A stretch of 64,000 bases of DNA from Vibrio agarilyticus (GCF_012641465.1 NZ_JABAIK010000007.1:62001-126000), one strand, 5' to 3'; positions 46,632 to 56,941 are shown, counted from the first letter of the stretch. Program-made: numbers and translations. Notes: generated by a model not told the origin, from the letters alone.

Positions 46632-46768
46632 TATATCTGTCCTACTTGGCGTTGCCGCGGCGTTGGCTGGCTCTCACAAGCCTCATCACATAGTGTATCT
46701 ATGTTCACGAAGTGCTCAGAGGCTTTGTTCGTTTGCCGCCTACCTGCATCTCTAAGTTGTTTGGGTAT
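46632..46768 (-). repeat. ERIC element, inverted orientation
   Basis: 137 bp, the only full copy in this window in reverse orientation. Read on the minus strand it begins TATACCCAAACAACTTAGAG and contains GAGCACTTCGTGAACATAG and GATGAGGCTTGTGAGAG. Confidence 0.88.
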
Positions 46769-46785
46769 ATATCCGTCCTACTTGA
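46767..46785 (-). repeat. Extra ERIC right-end fragment
   Basis: TATCCGTCCTACTTGAC, the complement of an ERIC right end, joined directly to the left end of the inverted copy. Two elements have probably inserted or recombined at one place. Beyond it, 46786-47076 is AT-rich upstream DNA of the cellulose operon with no other gene. Confidence 0.6.
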
Positions 46786-47076
46786 CGACCGCAGTTATAA
46801 CACACCATCTCTGCTTTTGAGTAAATACTTAAATACGCAAACAAACGTATCACTTCCCTTTCCACGCTGATGCGTTTTGAAATTTCATTGTCAAAATAAG
46901 TGGCATATTGCAAAACATACGCAAATGAGCACATAAAATTATGAGTCAAGTAGCACATTAATCGTGCCAATCCGCTGATCTCTCTCCGCTTTATTAAAAA
47001 GTCTCCTTATCCACTCAAGCTTGGCAGACCCCTTGCTCTTACTAAGTTCGGCTTATCAGGAAGAGGAAATAACATC

Positions 47077-47595
47077 ATGGCCCAAAGGACACTGCTGGCC
47101 GCAGCCTTCAGTATCTTCATACTGAGTGGCTGCCAATCCAGCCCGAAACTCAGCCACGCTTATCAAGACCCAGAACGGATCAGCGCTTATGAGCTGCCCG
47201 TTCCAATCAGCGATGGGTTTATTTTACAAAGCTACCGACAAACCCAACCCGAACAAACATGGTTTTGGAGTCTATTGCCCAACGAATCCAGCCAACAAGG
47301 TGAAAACATCATCGTCCAAATTGTGGCAGAAGAGCCGATACAGCAACCTCCTTCGCGTTTTGGTTTTGTTACGCCTGATAGCAATAGTCAAAAATCGCTT
47401 AATGCTCTTGGCCCACTCGAAGTGTGGCGCTCAAGCAAAGCCAAAAATGAAATTTGCACTATCACCAGTCAGTATCAAAGGCGACAAGAACAATGGATCT
47501 CTTTGTTTACTCACGTCTGCAGTGACATCAGTGCACAACCAACCCCAACATGGCTTGCACCTTCCTCTCAACCAACCTTAAGCTGGGGGCAATAA
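47077..47595 (+). CDS. Cellulose-operon lipoprotein, BcsN-like candidate
   Basis: A 172-residue protein with a lipoprotein signal peptide: MAQRTLLAAAFSIFILSGCQS, with the lipobox LSGC and cysteine 19. The rest is polar, ending in a Pro/Ser-rich tail. It starts with a GGAAGAGG ribosome-binding site and is followed 1 bp later by bcsA, so it is first in the operon. BcsN is a lipoprotein-like accessory of some operons lacking bcsC; the position and size fit, but I cannot confirm sequence similarity. If not BcsN, a novel accessory lipoprotein. Confidence 0.6.
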   Translation: MAQRTLLAAAFSIFILSGCQSSPKLSHAYQDPERISAYELPVPISDGFILQSYRQTQPEQTWFWSLLPNESSQQGENIIVQIVAEEPIQQPPSRFGFVTPDSNSQKSLNALGPLEVWRSSKAKNEICTITSQYQRRQEQWISLFTHVCSDISAQPTPTWLAPSSQPTLSWGQ

Positions 47596-47596
47596 A

Positions 47597-49921
47597 ATGG
47601 CTCAACAAAACGCTTCCCCACTTAAAACGTTCGGTCGAGTTCTATTAACCGCCGCGTTTGTGACAGTGTTACTTTATTTGGTGCAAATGGACGTGTCGGT
47701 TGAAACGCATTTGTGGCTCTCCGTCAGTGCGTTTGTCGTCGTGGTCGCCTTTACAAAAACCACATCGAGCCATCTTCGCGCGTTTACGATGCTGCTCGGT
47801 GCCTTTATTTCCATTCGTTACATTGTCTGGCGTTATTCCGAATCCCTGCCTTGGGAAAGCGCGCTGGACTTGCCTTTTGCCTTACTGCTGCTGTTTGCCG
47901 AGTGTTATGGCGTGCTGATTTATGTATTAGGGATGGTGGTCACACTCAAGACCTATGAGCGAAAAGTGACGCCGATAGATAAGAGCAAACCACTGCCGAG
48001 CATAGACGTTTACATTCCAACCTATGACGAAAGCCCTGACGTGGTCAAACCCACGATTTTAGCCGCCACCCAGCTTGATTACGCAGGTGTTGTCAATGTG
48101 TACCTGTTGGATGACGGCGGCACACACGAAAAGCTTTTCCATGGCGATACTGCAACCGCGCAACAGGCCAAACGTCGTGCGAATACCCTTCAGGCATTTT
48201 GCGCTGATGTGGGCGCAAAGTACCTCACACGGCCGAATAACGAGGGCGCTAAAGCGGGAAACATCAATCATGCACTGCGGTGTACTCACGGTGAATTGCT
48301 GCTGATTTTGGACGCCGACCATGTCCCGACGCGAGATTTTTTGACCAATACCGTCGGTCTATTTCAGGCCAAACCTAAGCTTGGCTTTGTTCAAACGCCA
48401 CACTTTTTTGTCACGCTTAACCCAATTGATCGAAACCTTGGCATCGATAACCAAGTGCAGCCCGAAAACGAGATGTTCTATAACAAAATCCTCCTTGGCA
48501 TGGATTATTGGAACGGCTGCTTTTTCTGTGGTTCAGCGGCGGTGATTCGACGCGAAGCGCTACTTGAGGTAGGCGGCATTGATACCAAAACCATCACTGA
48601 AGATGCCGATACCGCACTGAATATTCATGCCAAAGGTTGGGACAGTGCGTATCTCAACATCGCTATGGTTGCCGGGCTCTCACCCGATACGTTTGGCGCC
48701 TACGTGACCCAGCGTGCCAGATGGGCCCAAGGCATGATTCAAATATTTTTGCTTAATAACCCTATGCTGCGCTCAGGGCTAACACTGCCACAGCGGCTGT
48801 GTTACCTCAACTCAACGCTCTATTGGTTCTTTCCGATTTTCCGCAGCGTCTTTTTGCTATCGCCACTGCTTTACCTGCTGTTCGATTTACAGATTTTCGT
48901 CGGCAGCGCATGGGATTTCATGGTGTACGTCATTCCGCATCTGCTAATCAGTATGGCGCTCACCCAGCAAATTTTCGGCCGCACGCGACAAGCCTTTTTT
49001 TCGGAACTTTATGAAACCGCACTTTCAATTTATTTACTTCTGCCGACCCTTGCGGTGTTAGTGCAGCCGAAAAAACCCAGTTTTAAGGTGACACCAAAAG
49101 GAGAAACCACTCAGCAAACCACGTTTTCAAAGCTGACCCCAATTATGGTGACAACGCTTGCTTTATTAAGCGCGGCGCAACTTTGGGGGCTGTATCGTTA
49201 TTTCAGCTTCGCAGAGCAGCAAAGCCAATTAATTTTGGTGCTGATTTTTAACAGCATTAACCTCGTGCTTGTGGTGCTTTGCCTCGGAGGCATGCTTGAG
49301 CGCCAACAGCGCCGCCAAGCCCCGCGAATGGCCACAAATGAACGGGCGATAGTCAGATTTGGTGACCACAGATTTAGCGCAAAACTGCAAGACATTTCAA
49401 TGAATGGCGCCCGTTTGAGCTTAAAGCCGATAAATAGTGTGGCTGAAAACCAGCTCGGGTCAATTGTAGACAAAAAACATATCGAAGCGGCACCGCCACA
49501 ATGGCCCAAACGCAACGATCGCATCGATGTACAGTACATGGTGAATTCAGCGACAAGTCACGCGGCGAAACCGCATTTCACACGCGTCACTGTGCCCATG
49601 ATGGTCAGCAGCTCAAACGCACGTGCTCAAGGTATTCAGCTCTGTTGCCAGATTGACCGACCAAACAACACATCACACGCCACCTCAGCCGAAAACACGA
49701 CGCTGCCGATGCTCACAGCGCTGTATCGCAAGACCTATGCGGATAGTCAGCCCTGGCGCGACTCTCGATTGGCAAGTGAACAAATGGCGCGCTCGGTCGT
49801 TGGTTCGATTCACCATCTGCTCACTCTCGCAGCGTCGCACGTGACACGTTTGCTGCGAATGTTTTGGCATACCCGCCACGTTGACTCACGCAAACCCATG
49901 AAGGGAGTCATTGAAAAATGA
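47597..49921 (+). CDS. bcsA: Cellulose synthase catalytic subunit BcsA (UDP-forming)
   Basis: A 774-residue inner-membrane synthase. GT2 motifs: DDGG (Asp ~172), LDADHVP (DXD at 239-241), TED (334-336) and QRARW (372-376). Several membrane helices flank the domain. The C-terminal PilZ domain binds c-di-GMP: RRQAPR and DISMNGARL are seen at about 570-615. It polymerises UDP-glucose while exporting the chain with BcsB. It is longer at the C-terminus than some homologues, ending in a basic segment. Its end overlaps the bcsB start by four bases. Confidence 0.95.
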   Translation: MAQQNASPLKTFGRVLLTAAFVTVLLYLVQMDVSVETHLWLSVSAFVVVVAFTKTTSSHLRAFTMLLGAFISIRYIVWRYSESLPWESALDLPFALLLLFAECYGVLIYVLGMVVTLKTYERKVTPIDKSKPLPSIDVYIPTYDESPDVVKPTILAATQLDYAGVVNVYLLDDGGTHEKLFHGDTATAQQAKRRANTLQAFCADVGAKYLTRPNNEGAKAGNINHALRCTHGELLLILDADHVPTRDFLTNTVGLFQAKPKLGFVQTPHFFVTLNPIDRNLGIDNQVQPENEMFYNKILLGMDYWNGCFFCGSAAVIRREALLEVGGIDTKTITEDADTALNIHAKGWDSAYLNIAMVAGLSPDTFGAYVTQRARWAQGMIQIFLLNNPMLRSGLTLPQRLCYLNSTLYWFFPIFRSVFLLSPLLYLLFDLQIFVGSAWDFMVYVIPHLLISMALTQQIFGRTRQAFFSELYETALSIYLLLPTLAVLVQPKKPSFKVTPKGETTQQTTFSKLTPIMVTTLALLSAAQLWGLYRYFSFAEQQSQLILVLIFNSINLVLVVLCLGGMLERQQRRQAPRMATNERAIVRFGDHRFSAKLQDISMNGARLSLKPINSVAENQLGSIVDKKHIEAAPPQWPKRNDRIDVQYMVNSATSHAAKPHFTRVTVPMMVSSSNARAQGIQLCCQIDRPNNTSHATSAENTTLPMLTALYRKTYADSQPWRDSRLASEQMARSVVGSIHHLLTLAASHVTRLLRMFWHTRHVDSRKPMKGVIEK

Positions 49922-51966
49922 GACTACTACAACTGATACTTCTACCCATCGCGATGCTCATATGGCACTCCAGCGCTTGGGCGCTCACCGTTCCGCTTAA
50001 TTTCGCGTCAGGCATTGACGCGCAAACCGTGCTGCGCGGAGAAAGCCAAAGTGTCGACATTCCGTTTGAACTGCTCAAAAATGAAGCCATTGAAAACCTC
50101 GAATTAACCCTCGCGGTTTACAATAACAACCCGATTTTGAGCTCTCAATTGTGGCTGTTTCAGGCCGGTTTACCACTGGCTCAAGTCGAACTTGAACAGG
50201 TCGATCGTTACCAATACATCAATATGGTGGTGCCAAAATCGGTCTTTAGTGAGCCAAACGCGGTGCTGACGGTGCAAATTAAACATACGGTACCCAGTGG
50301 CGCAGAGTGGCTCGACAGCAGCCAGTTAGTCACCACGATCAGCAATACCGATTCATTCTATCGGCTCACCAGCGAACAATCGACGATGCCACTTGGCAAC
50401 ACATTGGCAAACTTTGAAAAAATGCTGCGCAATGGCTATTTCCACCGTCATACGGTTCATCTGCAATCGGTTGGCGATAATACCGCCCCGACTTCACTGT
50501 CTCATGCCGCCATGTTAGTTCAAGGCTTAACGCTGAGAGCTGGTTTTGAGCTGAGTTCATTGCACTATAATTCGGCACTAACTGAACATGTTGCATCGAT
50601 GAAACAGAACGATGAGAACAAAACCAAAGCGCAGCTTTCAACACTCACGCTATGGTTTGGTACTAAAGCGGCTTTAATCGAGAACAATCGGCTGAGTCAG
50701 GCTGCCGCCGCAGCCATCACAGGCCCATACATTGGACTGCATCCTGACAGTGAGTTTGAATCGTACCAGCTCGTCATCAGCGGAAATAATGAAACGCAAC
50801 TCGCTCAAGCAATTCACTTTTTTTCATCGCATCATTCGTCGCTGCCAAATCAGACCTACACCACATCGATGCCGATGAAAACCATTGCGACACGGTATGT
50901 TGAACCTACAATTTCATACCCCATGGCATACTTTACATCGCAACAAAATTTGACTGGTGTGCCGCTCAACTTCCAAGTGCACATACCAGCAAATACCGTG
51001 ATGGACAGTAGTGCCATCGCAAAAATGAACCTTTTGCTAACCCACCCCAAAGTGCAACCTGGTGACGGCAATCTGGTGATTCGAGTCGGTGGCGAATACG
51101 CTAGCAGTGTTCGACTGCGTTCAAGTATTTGGCGCGAGCAGCAGCACTATCGCCTCAACATTTCGATGGCGCACTTTCGCCCCGGATTAAATGACATCAC
51201 CATAGAAGTCTTTGGTCCTGCGCAAAACGATGAGAGCCTAAACGCGTTTCCAGTGCTGATGGCAGAGCAATCCAACTTGGTGCTTGCGCCATGGCTCAAT
51301 TATGTTCCGACCGAAGGGCACAACGTTACGGCGCATGATTTTCTTGCGCTCAGCGATCAATTCGGCGCCAACGCTCAGATCATTGTTGATAGCAGCGCGG
51401 CAGACCAGCAGCAACTTTTATGGCACATTTTGGCCAATGTGGCACTCCAAACCGAGCAGCCATTAACTCAGCTTTTGATCAGCGACAATCGTCAAATTGA
51501 GCGTCCATTCAGTCTCGATTTAACCGCGCACAAAACACCGTTATTTCCAACCCACGATGAATCGGTCAAATCTCAGACCCATTTAATTGCGATTCGCCAA
51601 GCGCTGTTTGACATTATCAGCACCACCAACGGCGCTCAATCGTCATCGCCGCTCTCATATTCAAGCCACAGTCCGCTCGAACATCACTCACGTGACGCCA
51701 TTGCATCTGTCTACCAAGACAACGACAACGACTGGTATGGCATCCGTGTGCAAAGTTACGATTTGCAGCGTTGGCAGCACTTTTTTAACGCCGCAGAAAA
51801 AAACACACCTAACGGTATGTTAACCGAAGATATTTTTGCTGCCGGATTTGATCAAATCTTCACCGCGTTATTTTGGGGTTATCCCGCATTGCTTACGGTG
51901 ATGGTCTGTTTAATCGCATGGCTGCTGTCATGGATAATTGCTCGAGCTGTGGAGAACAAACGATGA
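49918..51966 (+). CDS. bcsB: Cellulose synthase periplasmic subunit BcsB
   Basis: A 682-residue protein. A signal peptide (MRLLQLILLPIAMLIWHSSAWA) is followed by two repeats of carbohydrate-binding and flavodoxin-like domains (NNNPILSSQLWLFQ; later AWLN and GDGNLVIRVGGEY), and one C-terminal membrane helix (TVMVCLIAWLLSWIIARAV). BcsB receives the glucan from BcsA. It overlaps both bcsA and bcsZ by four bases (ATGA). Confidence 0.92.
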   Translation: MRLLQLILLPIAMLIWHSSAWALTVPLNFASGIDAQTVLRGESQSVDIPFELLKNEAIENLELTLAVYNNNPILSSQLWLFQAGLPLAQVELEQVDRYQYINMVVPKSVFSEPNAVLTVQIKHTVPSGAEWLDSSQLVTTISNTDSFYRLTSEQSTMPLGNTLANFEKMLRNGYFHRHTVHLQSVGDNTAPTSLSHAAMLVQGLTLRAGFELSSLHYNSALTEHVASMKQNDENKTKAQLSTLTLWFGTKAALIENNRLSQAAAAAITGPYIGLHPDSEFESYQLVISGNNETQLAQAIHFFSSHHSSLPNQTYTTSMPMKTIATRYVEPTISYPMAYFTSQQNLTGVPLNFQVHIPANTVMDSSAIAKMNLLLTHPKVQPGDGNLVIRVGGEYASSVRLRSSIWREQQHYRLNISMAHFRPGLNDITIEVFGPAQNDESLNAFPVLMAEQSNLVLAPWLNYVPTEGHNVTAHDFLALSDQFGANAQIIVDSSAADQQQLLWHILANVALQTEQPLTQLLISDNRQIERPFSLDLTAHKTPLFPTHDESVKSQTHLIAIRQALFDIISTTNGAQSSSPLSYSSHSPLEHHSRDAIASVYQDNDNDWYGIRVQSYDLQRWQHFFNAAEKNTPNGMLTEDIFAAGFDQIFTALFWGYPALLTVMVCLIAWLLSWIIARAVENKR

Positions 51967-53027
51967 AGACCAACTTAACACCGCGCGATTTTCGCCTCCG
52001 CACCAAAGCCATTGGCATCACAGTTGCTCTCGGATGGCTCGCACAATCACCTTTAACGCATGCACTTGAAATCGATAAAGTCTGCAAAAAACCTTACGCA
52101 CAATGGCAGCAATATAAGGCCAGCTTTCTTAGCGAAAATGGGCGGATTATCGATAACGGTAATAAAAACATTTCACACAGTGAAGGCCAAGGGTACGGCA
52201 TGCTTATGGCGGTCTATTTTGGTGACCGAGAAAGTTTTGAGACCTTATGGCGTTGGACGCAAACCCACCTGCAACGCGAGCAAGACTCTTTATTTTCTTG
52301 GAAATGGCAAGAACAGCCGCCCAATGTGCCGGACGAAAATAACGCCTCTGACGGTGATGTTTTTATTGCCTGGGCACTGCTGCGAGCATTTGATAAATGG
52401 CGTCATCAACCCTATTTCGGCGATGCAAAAGCAATTATTACCGAGCTGCAATCAACTCAGTTGCGCTCATTGGATGACGAGCAAGTGCTTCTACCGGGAA
52501 CCATTGGTTTTGAAAAGCCTCATGCCACTGTGGTCAATCCAGCCTATTGGGTCTATCCCGCATTCAATGAATTTGTCTATTTTGGCCAGGAATGGCAGCA
52601 AGTCGCGCAAAGTGGACTGCGAATATTGGGCAAGAATCAATATGGTGGCGCTCGCCTGCCCACCGATTGGTTGCAGTTTTCTCGCCAGCAATGGCAACCT
52701 GCCGATGGTTTTTTGAGCGAATTTAGTTATTCAAGTTATCGCATTCCGCTGTATCTCATTTGGGGCGGCAATCAACACCTTTTGAGCCTCAAATACCTCG
52801 ATTGGCTGGAAAAAAACAATGTTGCGTGGGTCAACCTTCTTTCGGGAAAAACCGCAAACTACGCACCGCCTGCGGGTGCCTTTGCCGTTGGTGAATTGGT
52901 TCAAGCCTCCATCGTTGCACCATCTCAATCCTCTGGGATCCACCAGCGTGTCTCTGGTCAAGACTACTATTCCGACAGTCTCGTTTTGCTCGCACACATC
53001 GCATATCAAGAGAGGTTTTGTAAATGA
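51963..53027 (+). CDS. bcsZ: Periplasmic endoglucanase BcsZ (GH8)
   Basis: A 354-residue family 8 glycoside hydrolase that cuts beta-1,4-glucan during export. A signal peptide (AIGITVALGWLAQSPLTHALE) is present. The acid catalyst is the glutamate in HSEGQGYGM (Glu ~74) and a second acid cluster lies in NNASDGDVFIAWAL (Asp ~130/132). The frame extends to 51873, but the ATG at 51963 overlaps the bcsB stop in the usual ATGA manner. Confidence 0.93.
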   Translation: MKTNLTPRDFRLRTKAIGITVALGWLAQSPLTHALEIDKVCKKPYAQWQQYKASFLSENGRIIDNGNKNISHSEGQGYGMLMAVYFGDRESFETLWRWTQTHLQREQDSLFSWKWQEQPPNVPDENNASDGDVFIAWALLRAFDKWRHQPYFGDAKAIITELQSTQLRSLDDEQVLLPGTIGFEKPHATVVNPAYWVYPAFNEFVYFGQEWQQVAQSGLRILGKNQYGGARLPTDWLQFSRQQWQPADGFLSEFSYSSYRIPLYLIWGGNQHLLSLKYLDWLEKNNVAWVNLLSGKTANYAPPAGAFAVGELVQASIVAPSQSSGIHQRVSGQDYYSDSLVLLAHIAYQERFCK

Positions 53028-54538
53028 ACACTCCTATCGCTTTAATTTCAATCGCATCCATGACCCTCAGCGCGGCTGTCATCGCAAATGAGAGCGCTCA
53101 AAATCGTGTAGGAAACGCGGCAGAGCGGCAAGCGCCCAATAACGCCATTACGCTTTATGATGAGAGGCTTGATATTACCGTCTCCCAGCTCGATGAAGCG
53201 GACACTGTCGAAGCGCAGCTTTGGATGCAACTTGATGAACAAGGTTGGCAAAGTACCAAAGTCGCCGCCGAGAAAACGCCGATTTCCGCCGCACTTCAAG
53301 ACGAACTTCGCTACCGAGAAGTGCTACATCAGTTAACTCAGCTTAATCAGCAACGACTATTTGGTGAAGCCGAAAAGTTGGCTCAGTCACAACCGCAATG
53401 GCAAAACTGTCAACGCATTCAATGGCAATGGCAAGATTTGCGCGCGGAAATGGGCAGCGGTTATGGCCCTAAAGCCAAACAAAAGTATCAAAACCTACTT
53501 AACCAATGCGCGCAATACAACCGCGCTACCTTTCAAAAAATGCTCGGTTGGAGCAACGCCTCAGCTCATGGGCACATTTTAGGCTTATATCAGCAGAGCA
53601 CAGCGCCTGATACCCAGCTTGTGCAAGAAACCAAGGACAACATTCGGCTGACACGTTTAAAACAAAAAACAGTGTCGAGTGAGGAGCTTAGCCACGCCGA
53701 GCGCATTGCTAAGACACGTGGCAATGGTCAGATTGCTGAAACGTTAGGCTGGAAGTATCTCGATAACGCTCAGCCGCATCGAGCGCAGCAGTGGTTTGAA
53801 CATGCGATAAGTTGGGCGGGGCCTTCAGAAAAACGAGTCAAAGGGTTACTGCACAGCTACATTTTGAGCGATCAACCAGAGCCTTTTACTCAAACTCAGC
53901 AGCAATACGCCAAACGCTTTCCAAGCATTCTCGAGCTCGAAATCGCCTCAGGCGATGATGATGTTGCTGCCCTGTGTCAAACAGGTGCTCCCGCCGCACC
54001 TTGTTTAAATGCGCTCGCGAAAAAGCCATCGCTCGATGGTGAATCATTAGCGCTCAAAGGGTGGAAACTTTATGATTTGCAGCGCCCTTACTCTGCAATG
54101 GCAGTATTTGAACAAGCGCTCCCGCAACTTGAACCGACAAGTAATGCGTACACTAACGCGCGCCATGGCTATATTTTGGCTCTCGAACAAGCGGGCTTTA
54201 ACCATCAAGCGATGAACGAAGTCGGCCAGTTGCCAAGTACGGACACCCAGTATCGACTGCAGCAACAATTGGGCAAGCGCCACATCATTAGCTATTTCGA
54301 GCAGGCCCAATACGAACAAGCACTAAACGAAATCAGCCAGTATGAACAGCGCTATGGTGAGAGTTTTGATTTGGCAGAGTTAAAGGCATGGTCGCTGTTT
54401 CACACCAATCGCCACACTGCGGCGCTTGAGATCTACGACCAACTGCGCACGGCATACCCAATGGAGATTAGCTATCAAAAGGCATATCAATCCATCCGCT
54501 GCACGATTAAACCCAAAGATTTTCGCTGCAAACATTAA
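53024..54538 (+). CDS. TPR-repeat protein of the cellulose operon (BcsK-like, no porin barrel)
   Basis: A 504-residue exported protein with a signal peptide (IALISIASMTLSAAVIA) and helical tetratricopeptide-type repeats throughout (ALKGWKLYDLQRPYSAMAVFEQALPQ; TAALEIYDQLRTAYPMEISYQKAYQ). BcsC in E. coli is about twice as long and ends in an outer-membrane barrel; none is seen here and the chain ends KPKDFRCKH. This resembles BcsK-type TPR proteins of operons without bcsC. A separate porin would then be required. It overlaps bcsZ by four bases. Confidence 0.72.
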   Translation: MNTPIALISIASMTLSAAVIANESAQNRVGNAAERQAPNNAITLYDERLDITVSQLDEADTVEAQLWMQLDEQGWQSTKVAAEKTPISAALQDELRYREVLHQLTQLNQQRLFGEAEKLAQSQPQWQNCQRIQWQWQDLRAEMGSGYGPKAKQKYQNLLNQCAQYNRATFQKMLGWSNASAHGHILGLYQQSTAPDTQLVQETKDNIRLTRLKQKTVSSEELSHAERIAKTRGNGQIAETLGWKYLDNAQPHRAQQWFEHAISWAGPSEKRVKGLLHSYILSDQPEPFTQTQQQYAKRFPSILELEIASGDDDVAALCQTGAPAAPCLNALAKKPSLDGESLALKGWKLYDLQRPYSAMAVFEQALPQLEPTSNAYTNARHGYILALEQAGFNHQAMNEVGQLPSTDTQYRLQQQLGKRHIISYFEQAQYEQALNEISQYEQRYGESFDLAELKAWSLFHTNRHTAALEIYDQLRTAYPMEISYQKAYQSIRCTIKPKDFRCKH

Positions 54539-54562
54539 GCGAAAACGTCAGCGTTAATTTAG

Positions 54563-54594
54563 GCACCCAACTTATTTTGTTGGGTGCTTTATTT
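54563..54594 (+). terminator. Rho-independent terminator of the cellulose operon
   Basis: Stem GCACCCAAC / GTTGGGTGC with a 7-base loop and TTTATTTT after it, 24 bp behind the last operon gene. Confidence 0.9.
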
Positions 54595-54629
54595 TAAGTG
54601 AGGTTACTTGGGTATAGTAGCTAATTAGC

Positions 54630-56771
54630 TTAGCGCACGGCACTAAATTGAGTTTTACGACTCACCTCAAAGCGGCCAATTAATTGTTCCAGACGCCCGA
54701 GTACATTTTTCATCAAGGTGACGCGACGCGCCAATTGCTGAGTCGAAACTTGCAATTGATGTACCGATGTCTGGGCTTTCGCTGCACTGTCACGGTTGTC
54801 GGCACTGTTTTTATCCAGCGCAGAGATCGTACCAAATAACTCTGAAACCGCATCATGCATCTGTTGGTTACGCTCACTTGAGTCAACCATCAAACTGCCA
54901 TTACTCACGTTCTGCACGCCTTGCTCCATCGATTTTACCGCGCGCTGCGATTTATCGTGCAGCTCTTGCATGATTTGCCCGATGTGTTGCGCCGCGCTTG
55001 AAGTTCTATCTGCAAGTGTGCGTACTTCGGTGGCAACCACAGAAAAGCCTCGGCCATGCTCTCCAGCTCGAGCGGCTTCTATCGCGGCGTTAAGTGCGAG
55101 CAAATTGGTTTGCGCGGTAATATCGGTGATGATATCGATAATGTCTGAGACTTTACCCATCTCACTGTTGACTTCATTCACACTGATTGCTGAATTTTCG
55201 ACGATATCTTTAACCAAGTTCATGCCTTCGGTTGCGCGCAAATATTCGGCTTCCGCGCTCTCTACCGCCTCTTTCATCACCACGTCCATCTGCGTGGCTG
55301 AAACATTGGCGTTAGTGATTTCATCTTGTTGATGCTGGCTCAGAGTCAACATGTGCGTTAATGACCCCGATGTCGCTTCACTGGCGCTACTCAGCGCCTG
55401 ACTACGGCGAAACATCGACTCAGAAACCTGCTTAACTTCGCTACTCGCATGAATAAGTTCACGAATAATATTATCAAGATGATCAATAAAACTGTTGGTC
55501 CAACGACCTAAGTTACCCAACTCATCACTACTGAAGGTGGCAGGATCCAGTCGCTGACTTAAATTACCATCCCCTTCGGCAAGCGTTTGCATCACCTGAG
55601 TCATCTGTTTCATTTTTTGACTTAGAGGCTTGGCACTCAGTCGATAAAACAAACTGCCACTAATTAACATGCATAATGACATGAGGGCCACATGAAGCAG
55701 TGGCGATAACATCATCCATTGCGCCGCCAAAAACGGCAAAAACAATGTCGCTATCATGCTGGCATAAAACTGCTTAGTTAACGAATAACCAACACTTCGA
55801 TCGCGATACACCTCTTCAAGATCCGACTCGCACATCATGCCAAAGGTATCGGGCGAACCGTCCAGTTGAAACGTCACCCCTTTGCCAATCACAGGAATAT
55901 GTCGGTAATCCGAATAGCCTGGATACTCGATATAAAGGTTACTGCCATTTTTGATGGTTTCGCGCACGCCCGGATGCAGCTCGTTTGTCGCCGGATCGGT
56001 AAAACGAATTTCAAATTCGGTATGACGATGAATTTTCACCGTGCCCCAATCAGTGCGAATACCTTGCTTGAGGTTTTCACCATGAGAAAACGTGCTGTCT
56101 TCAAAGCGTGAACGGGATAAAGCAACGCCTGGAGCAATGCGGCCATCGTGTTGGGAATCGACCATAAAAATATAGTTATCACCAGACTCACTGTAGATGT
56201 GCCCTGCTTCACGCTGGATAAGATCGCCAACCACATCATTTGGGACGCGCCCGCACAAACAAAACGCTTCGTCTCCATTAATCACAAAAGGCACATAAAA
56301 CATGAGAGTGACTTCGTCATGAAATGCCGATGTTGACGGTCCCACTTCCAGCGTGGCTTTGTCCACATATGGGCCATGAAGATAACGTTTCACTAACCCC
56401 GCTTGCAGCGCCTTAGGAGCGATATTGACCTGCCCTTTATGGCCAACATAACTTGATGTGAGTGTTGTCCCTTTCGCGTTAACCACAAACAATTCTGAAA
56501 AATCACGCCCTCGCTGCAGCAGCTTAGCCAGTGTCTCATCATCAACCACCTCTGAGCGGGTTGAAAGATACAAAGCGGCGTCTTCGAGGAAGTTCCATTG
56601 ATTGGCGACCCAGCTATTTAACAGGTCGACGCGCGTTTGAGCAATTCGCTCAAATGTCTGTTCCAATTCACGGGTTCGATTTCGATTAAGAAAGCACGCT
56701 TTGCGCATCGCCAACTTTCCTGTTGCGCCGAACCATTTTAGCCAATGACGTTCTTGGTGAGTCAAATCCAT
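54630..56771 (-). CDS. Methyl-accepting chemotaxis protein
   Basis: A 713-residue chemoreceptor. A long sensor region (1-330) precedes two closely spaced membrane helices (about 336-354 and 357-377), a HAMP-like stretch and the conserved signalling hairpin [20 protein letters not shown] with [15 protein letters not shown] after it. Unusually, no hydrophobic segment precedes the sensor region, so it may face the cytoplasm. The gene is convergent with the cellulose operon and is preceded by a sigma-54 promoter and paired NtrC-like sites. Ligand unknown. Confidence 0.88.
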   Translation of the reverse strand: MDLTHQERHWLKWFGATGKLAMRKACFLNRNRTRELEQTFERIAQTRVDLLNSWVANQWNFLEDAALYLSTRSEVVDDETLAKLLQRGRDFSELFVVNAKGTTLTSSYVGHKGQVNIAPKALQAGLVKRYLHGPYVDKATLEVGPSTSAFHDEVTLMFYVPFVINGDEAFCLCGRVPNDVVGDLIQREAGHIYSESGDNYIFMVDSQHDGRIAPGVALSRSRFEDSTFSHGENLKQGIRTDWGTVKIHRHTEFEIRFTDPATNELHPGVRETIKNGSNLYIEYPGYSDYRHIPVIGKGVTFQLDGSPDTFGMMCESDLEEVYRDRSVGYSLTKQFYASMIATLFLPFLAAQWMMLSPLLHVALMSLCMLISGSLFYRLSAKPLSQKMKQMTQVMQTLAEGDGNLSQRLDPATFSSDELGNLGRWTNSFIDHLDNIIRELIHASSEVKQVSESMFRRSQALSSASEATSGSLTHMLTLSQHQQDEITNANVSATQMDVVMKEAVESAEAEYLRATEGMNLVKDIVENSAISVNEVNSEMGKVSDIIDIITDITAQTNLLALNAAIEAARAGEHGRGFSVVATEVRTLADRTSSAAQHIGQIMQELHDKSQRAVKSMEQGVQNVSNGSLMVDSSERNQQMHDAVSELFGTISALDKNSADNRDSAAKAQTSVHQLQVSTQQLARRVTLMKNVLGRLEQLIGRFEVSRKTQFSAVR

Positions 56772-56837
56772 TAGTTACACCTCATTTAATTTTTTTTAAT
56801 GTTTTTATCTTGTTTGAGACAGTTTTGTAAACTATCG

Positions 56838-56853
56838 TGCAAAAAACGAACCA
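56838..56853 (-). promoter_or_regulatory. Sigma-54 (-24/-12) promoter of the chemoreceptor gene
   Basis: On the minus strand TGGTTCGTTTTTTGCA: the invariant GG and GC are separated by exactly 10 bases, and 10 of the 12 defined positions of TGGCACG-N4-TTGCA are met. The 3' end lies about 67 bp from the gene start. Confidence 0.75.
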
Positions 56854-56941
56854 GATCCATTTCACATTTCAATGTATTAATAGATTTCGTTATTGCTGCT
56901 CGACTCGAGCTATCTCTCATCCTGGCCCCTCACCAAAAGAC

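Noticed and set aside
46752-46970. 72-codon minus-strand frame upstream of the cellulose operon
   Set aside because: Begins in AT-rich upstream DNA and ends in an ERIC fragment; no ribosome-binding site.
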